Of a stretch of 64,000 bases of DNA, positions 58,590 to 64,000 are shown piece by piece. A program made the position numbers and the translations under genes. The stretch covers positions 186,001 through 250,000 of the forward strand of contig NW_020312381.1 of NCBI RefSeq assembly GCF_002999335.1, in the 5' to 3' direction. Each line of letters starts with the position of its first letter. The stretch's first letter is position 1. Origin of the DNA: Cyclospora cayetanensis (Eukaryota > Apicomplexa > Conoidasida > Eucoccidiorida > Eimeriidae). Below the pieces are notes generated by a model, which was given only the letters and a program-made list of their open reading frames with translations, was not told where the DNA came from and searched no databases.

Positions 58590-60166
58590 TTATTCTTGTC
58601 CGATTGTCTCCTGTCCGCCATTCTGAAACTTGTTGCTTATGAGTTTTTGCTTATCGGGTTTCCTCTTTATAAATCTTTTGGTCTTCCGCGGCTTCCGCTT
58701 TCGGGTCTCCCCAGTGGCACGACGCCGTGAGGCCATCAGCACGTTGAGAAATCGTACGGCTGCACAGAATGGACAGGCGGTGGGGTAACTATAGATCCTC
58801 ACAATCAAGATCCATTTATCGGAGTTAAACAGCACAAGAAGAGGTCTATTACACGGAACTGAACAATCACTATAGCAAACATGCCCCTCAAATAGACAGA
58901 AGTACACAAAATGTACCGGAAAGGACAGCTTAGATCAAGGGGCGGCAATTAAAGGAAATAAGAGGACGCAGGAGATTAAGTGAAATACGGAACAGCACGA
59001 AGACAGAATGCCAGTAATTCATTGTATGTCCACTGCGGAGCCAGGAACACATGCTCCTACTGCCTCCCGAGCAACCAATAGAAAGAACTAGGCATTCAGA
59101 GGAACGCATGCCTCAAGAAGGCGAATGCTGACTTTAAATGTGCCACAGACCACGAGGTCCTGTGAGAGTTTGAGCCTTGGAATTCTAGACGTTCAGATTC
59201 AGGGAATGCTAAACTAGTGCTTTTTTGCATGGAGTATTGGCTCACTGCCTTTGGTCGCGAGTCGCTTGAGGTTGGCCTCCTCTTCGGGGTCTGCCTCTGA
59301 AGGCTGACGGTGGGACTGACTGCGTTTTAAGCGTCGTTCCTGAACAAACAAATTCCACAAACTAAAACCCGCAGGCTCGTAGAGGCCTACTTATCTTTGG
59401 CTTGTAGAGCCATCAAACCATCCATCATCAATTTTACAGTAACCATGAAGCTTTCGCCTGGACGTACTGCGATGACCTCTTTTCTGACTTTTTCCTCAAC
59501 CTGTTGGTTTCTCAGGTCGGCGAATACTCTCTGGTCCCTCGAAAGAACTGTCGCAGAGCCGTCCTCGCCGCCTTCCAACAGCGAGGCGATTGCTGAAATG
59601 CACAAACCATCAGGCACAATGCGCTGAAGTCACAGCACGGATACAGCGGAACTTTGAACGAACATTAATATGCAAAGTGGATACGTTTAAATGTGCATGC
59701 TGCTTTGGGGCTGCGGGGATGGGTATGGTGGCTGACCTGAGGAAAAGGCATCAAGCGACTCGCCCATTGACTGGCTCTCTGCATCCCTCTTGCAGTGTCC
59801 ATGCAGATCCCGCTGCGTTATTTCCGCCTTCAGCTGTGAACAGCACATGCGTTGGGTGCCTGTTGTTGGTCCGTCTTCCTCGGTGACATCACGAAGGTCG
59901 ACGGCTTGACTTTCTTCCACCTCGTCTTCTTCATCGCCCTGAGACTTTAGAGAGTGATGCAGCTCGCTGATCCGCCGTTCCATCAGGTCTACATCCCTCT
60001 TCCTTCTCTCCTCCTGATGCCGAATCTTCTTTGCCACCTTCTGCCTATCTCTGGCAGGGTGTTGTTGTTGTTGCTGCTGCATTATTTGCTGGCCTGGCTC
60101 TTGCAGCTCGCTTGCATCAGCCTCCTGGAACGTGCCGAGCTTGCGTTTGCTCTTCCTCTTCTCCAT
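58590..60166 (-). CDS. ribosomal RNA-processing protein RRP15 homolog, four exons
   Basis: RRP15 is a nucleolar factor for pre-rRNA processing and 60S subunit assembly. Exons in phase: 60166-59737, 59592-59391, 59319-59246, 58759-58590; 291 residues, close to the human 282. ATG 60166 opens a very basic stretch (MEKRKSKRKLGTF), then a Q run and a K/R/E coiled-coil-like region. The family core is DAFSSAIASLLEGGEDGSAT followed by VLSRDQRVFADLRNQQ, fitting the FxxAMxKILxxK..xILSKxKK pattern. Next is EEANLKRLATKGTVRFLNVL across the last intron, fitting EKxLRRIATRGVVxLFNAV. The C-terminal tail is basic. The family is weakly conserved, so the call rests on motif order, length and basic character. 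The exon 3 acceptor (AACGCAG) was chosen because it keeps the frame; a better-looking acceptor at 59340-59341 does not. Confidence 0.7.
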
Positions 60167-61162
60167 GATTGCGTGTAATGTTGGGCATAACTGTGCTAAT
60201 TACCGTCCCCGCTGTAGCTGCTTGTGCCGTTCTTCCTACCGCCACGAGCCTTCTAGGGGCTGAAGCTGGAAACCTGTGGCGGCCTCACCGTCTACGGCAT
60301 TGAGTGGGTATAAAAGGGATTCAAAGGTTGGAAGGATAGGATGTGCGCCTTGGGGACCTTCTGTTCAATGCAAGTAGGCCTTGCTCATGCTCCTCATGCT
60401 AGGCTGACCTTTGTGTCCAGTATCACGCCCATGCCTCTGTATTTGTAAGGGGAAAGGTAGAAGAACGGCAGCCAGGGGGTCCAGTGATCTGCATTTAGGA
60501 TTTAGGGCTGGACTCCTTTATCCCTGTGCATGCGCGGGGGTTCAAGATGTACAAGTCACCGTTGGGAGATTGGATTAAGTAGCCTGAAGCTCTTTTTCAA
60601 TGATGATCTTAAACTGCTTTAAGAGCAGGAGCAAGCGGATTTAGCGGTTCGAGCTCACAGCTACAGCTACGGGTATGGCATTTGGCTTGGCGGCTGCATG
60701 CTTTGGGGGCAGACCGGGCAGCCTGCGGCGCATGAAGGTGCCGGGAATTGAGCGTTCTCAATAGTGTTTGTACGGTAAAATCAAGTTGTTTCGTTAAGGC
60801 GATTATGGTTTAGGGATTGTGGCTTAGGGTCTGGGGTTTGCGTGGCTCCCCCCCCTTTTCCCACCAACTGCCTTACGGGTCTGCCCTTTTGCGCATTCTT
60901 TCATTTTCCTTTAAACCCTGGGGTTTGCCTTCCTATCCACTCATCCTTCTAAGGACTCGGGGCTTAGGGTTTGCGCCGTTCGCCGTTTGTCTTCCCTCCA
61001 TCTACTGCCCCCAAGTACTTCCAGTCGAGTCTGCCTGCATCTCTGCAGCTGGACACCCGAATCTGAGGGTTACAAGCTTTGATTTCCTTCTCTATCTGTT
61101 TGTCTGGCGCCCCTGTCTTTCTCTTCAAAGGTGCTGTGTCTCTCTTATAGCATCGGGAGAAG
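60167..61162. promoter_or_regulatory. divergent upstream region of RRP15 and eIF4A-III
   Basis: The 996 bases separate the two ATG codons. Degenerate TTTAGGG/CTTAGGG motifs occur between 60480 and 60975. I see no defined promoter element. Confidence 0.5.
60804..60972 (+). repeat. degenerate TTTAGGG-like motifs
   Basis: GGTTTAGGGATT, GGCTTAGGGTCTGGGGTTT, AACCCTGGGGTTT and GGGGCTTAGGGTTTG are scattered here, not in a tandem array. They resemble the apicomplexan telomere unit TTTAGGG, which Eimeria genomes are known to carry at internal sites. Confidence 0.55.
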
Positions 61163-63227
61163 ATGTCGCGTCTAGAACCGGACACGAATTTTGTGTTTGA
61201 GACGTCAGAGGATTGCAAGGTGGTGCCGACGTTCGATTCTATGCAGCTGAAGGAGGAGTTGCTGCGGGGCGTCTATGCTTATGGCTTTGAGCGGCCTTCA
61301 GCCGTGCAGCAGCGCGCTATCCTTCCGATTATCCAAGGTAGAGATGTGATCGTCCAGTCACAATCGGGTACTGGCAAGACTTGCGTGTTCTGTGTCGGAG
61401 CACTGCAGTGCATTGACAGCAAAATCAGAGATCCACAAGCCCTTGTGCTATCTCCTACACGAGAATTGGCGGAACAATCCCAGAAAGTTTGCCTCGCCCT
61501 AGGCGACTACCTCTCCGTTCAGGTGCATTGCTGCGTGGGTGGAAAGCGGGTAGGCGACGATATTAGAGCCCTTGAAGCCGGAGTACACATTGTATCGGGC
61601 ACTCCAGGCAGGGTGTTTCACATGATCAGCGACAGACACTTCTCAACAAGGCACATCAAAATGTTGGTATTGGATGAAGCAGATGAGATGCTGAACAGGG
61701 GTTTCAAGGACCAAGTCTACGATATATACAGATACCTGCCACCAGCGACACAGGTGGTGCTGATCTCCGCAACATTGCCGCATGAGGTAAGCATGGCCAA
61801 TTCAGTGCTTTTCTCGTACATCTGACTTCCCCCTATCGATGCGCACAGATTGTCTCCTGCCTCTCCTCCCCTATCCTGCCTTGTTCTCGCTTTGCCCCGG
61901 CGTGTCTGCGCCCCAGGTACTGGAGATGACGACCAAGTTCATGTCCAATCCTTTTCGAGTGTTGGTAAAGCGTGATGAGTTGACGCTCGAGGGAATCAAG
62001 CAATTCTTTGTTGCTGTCGAAAGGGAGCAGTGGAAGTTTGACACGCTCACTGATCTATACGATACGCTCACCATCACCCAGGCCGTCATCTTTTGCAATA
62101 CCAAAACGAAAGTCGAGTGGCTTGCCCAAAAACTCAAGGAAGCGAACTTCACGGTGCGCAACTAACGGAGAGCTCCTAAATGCGCCAATTTAGACCCGAG
62201 GACGCCTGACTCGCATCACGTTTTTTGAACTCTTTAATCCTATTGCACTTGAACGTTTGGCCCGGTTGCTACAGTGCATTCGGGTGCTGCATGTAGGCGG
62301 CCCCTGGTGTAGTGACACTGTGAGCCGCCCCTATCTGCTTGTCTCTAATACTACTTTGACCTCTTTTTTGGGGGGGTGCTGTACCCTAGAACTTGCTGTG
62401 TGTGGCGTATTGTGTTTACCATCAATGGTTTAGGTGAGCCGGATGCACGGTGACATGCCCCAGAAGGAGAGAGACGAGATTATGAAGAACTTCCGAAAGG
62501 GCCAGAGCAGAGTCCTTATCGCCACCGATGTCTGGGGGCGCGGACTGGACGTACACCAGGTAACGCACCAATCTGAAGCCTCCCATATGAAGCGTGGGCG
62601 TCAAAAATCATAGTCTTCTAGGCCTCTAGACGACCGAACAAAGGAGTGTACAAGGACCTGTGGTGTGGGATTTGATTGCTACGATTCAGGTCTCTTTGGT
62701 GATCAATTACGATCTCCCCAACAGTCGTGAGCTGTATATTCACCGCATCGGTCGCTCGGGGCGCTACGGAAGAAAGGGTGTGGCAATCAACTTTGTCAAG
62801 GTGGGTGAACGCAATCTTAGTAGAGCCCTTGGCTATTAACTCAGAAGGCTGCTGCTGCTGAAAACCAGTCGATCACGAGGTAGTGGGCCCACTGCAACCC
62901 CCATGCTGTGAAGGGCGGTCTTGCACCTCAAAGCCCTGTACTGCAGAGAACAGCTGAAGCGCCACATAGAATCCCTTCTCGCACAGTGTGAAACGAGACA
63001 GAGTATAGTGCCAGCCTCACAGAATGTCAGATCGCTCCCACCACACGTCTAATTCTCAACGTTCATGACATGTAACACACTTCACAGTTAATGAGCAGTA
63101 ACAGGAAGTGAACCCAAATTGGTGTCTGTGTCCGTAGAACGACGACATCCGCATTCTGAGGGATATTGAGCAGTACTATGCTACCCAAATAGATGAGATG
63201 CCAATGAACGTTGCCGACCTCATCTAA
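61163..63227 (+). CDS. DEAD-box helicase eIF4A-III (exon junction complex), five exons
   Basis: ATP-dependent RNA clamp that anchors the exon junction complex on spliced mRNA; nuclear. Exons in phase: 61163-61786, 61917-62153, 62434-62559, 62690-62800, 63138-63227; 395 residues, the usual family length. Q-motif region [13 protein letters not shown]; Walker A SQSGTGKT (about 66-73); PTREL (98-102); GTPGR (146-150); DEAD (171-174); SAT (202-204). The second RecA lobe has [53 protein letters not shown] and [13 protein letters not shown]. The end [12 protein letters not shown] and YAYGF are diagnostic for eIF4A-III rather than cytoplasmic eIF4A. All catalytic motifs are present, so it should be active. 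Divergent from RRP15. Confidence 0.96.
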
Positions 63228-64000
63228 ATCCCCACCTCTGAACCACCGGCCCTATGTCACGGAGTGCCGCGGAGTGGTCTCATTGGGCGCAATGCAACAG
63301 GCTTGGAACGGCTTGCACATGTTCTTTTTCTCTGAAACAACTAGGCTTTTGCGATAGCTTCGTAACGATATAGCTGAGAGCTTGGGTTTGGGTATGTAGG
63401 GCATCATAGCCTGCTGGCTTAAGAACGTAGGCCGCAAGCTGTGGTCTGCGATGAGCATTGTCGTACGGTCTGCGTCCTGCTAGTTGCGCTATAGTTGCCC
63501 TTCCTGGAGTTGCTCCAGGTGTACGTACAGCAGTAAGATGGGAGTTCAAATGATGATGTGGTGGGTCACCGTCCAACAGATGCATAGACTTTAGGATGTG
63601 TGCCCTGTCGTTGAGCGCGTAGTTTGGCGAAGACACGCATTTCACAGGGAGGAGAGGGCAGCAGTTTTCATATTAAGTTGAATAAGGCAACAACACTATT
63701 CTAGCATCGGGAAGCAATCGCTTGCTTGGGCTGAAAGAGGAGGGGCCCCCGTAAGGCCGCGGGCGTCCAGCCCTGTACAGCTTGAGAAACAGGCTGCCTA
63801 ATATTGCCAGACATTTCTGTCGGTCTGTAATTTTGCCAGACTATTTTGAGAGATCAATCGCCGATCCTGCTGTCGCCTTCAGTGTTGGTCTCCTCCACGC
63901 AACTCCGTTTCGAGGGCTAAGCCCAGCGCTCGGAGGGGTTGCATTGTAGAAGAGATCCCCTCCCGGATTTTTTTAGCATTGTTACTTCCTCCCCTGTTTG
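63228..64000. other. intergenic downstream of eIF4A-III
   Basis: About 770 bases to the window end; no supported gene. Confidence 0.45.

Noticed and set aside
59214..59339. RRP15 ending with an exon that runs to the stop at 59214
   Set aside because: The frame is open, but the donor GTGAGC at 59245 and the continuation in the 58759 exon reproduce the family motif LATKG-(V)-V-R-x-x-N-V, which read-through does not.
61163..63227. Cytoplasmic eIF4A instead of eIF4A-III
   Set aside because: The [13 protein letters not shown] opening, [20 protein letters not shown] and the MPMNVADLI end are specific for the eIF4A-III branch.

Overview
The window is nuclear DNA of a eukaryote, most likely a coccidian apicomplexan of the Eimeria type. 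The signs are short spliced exons with GT-AG introns, very high CAG/GCA/AGC repeat content read as poly-Q, poly-A and poly-S inside proteins, degenerate TTTAGGG-like motifs, and housekeeping proteins that resemble apicomplexan versions. All exon models below come from reading splice sites and checking that phases join. No transcript data were used.

The left part (1-34.8 kb) is gene-rich. In order: the 3' part of an unknown small membrane protein (+); the KEOPS subunit CGI121/TPRKB (-); an unknown 1081-residue homopolymer-rich protein (+, divergent from CGI121); a Tctex-type dynein light chain (+); a ten-exon dynein light intermediate chain (-); tRNA-Gly(GCC) (+); an eight-exon 5-aminolevulinate synthase (-); an eleven-exon splicing factor SF3A3 (+, divergent from ALAS); an unknown spliced gene (-); the Paf1-complex factor RTF1 (-); and 40S ribosomal protein SA (+).

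From about 34.8 to 58.5 kb there is no intact gene. The segment holds many decayed pieces of Ty3/gypsy-type LTR retrotransposon pol in both orientations: reverse transcriptase, RNase H, and integrase zinc-binding, core and SH3-like parts, all with frameshifts and stops. It also has diverged tandem repeats of about 400 bp and a strong strand bias, C far above G on the + strand between about 44 and 55 kb. It looks like a retroelement graveyard between two gene islands.

The right part (58.6-64 kb) carries the ribosome-biogenesis factor RRP15 (-) and the exon-junction-complex helicase eIF4A-III (+), again divergent.

The recognised genes are core functions: tRNA modification and supply (KEOPS, tRNA-Gly), splicing and mRNP assembly (SF3A3, eIF4A-III), transcription elongation (RTF1), ribosome assembly and translation (RRP15, RPSA), heme synthesis (ALAS) and dynein transport (light chain and light intermediate chain, tail to tail). 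They are not an operon; they are separate genes, several sharing a short divergent promoter region.
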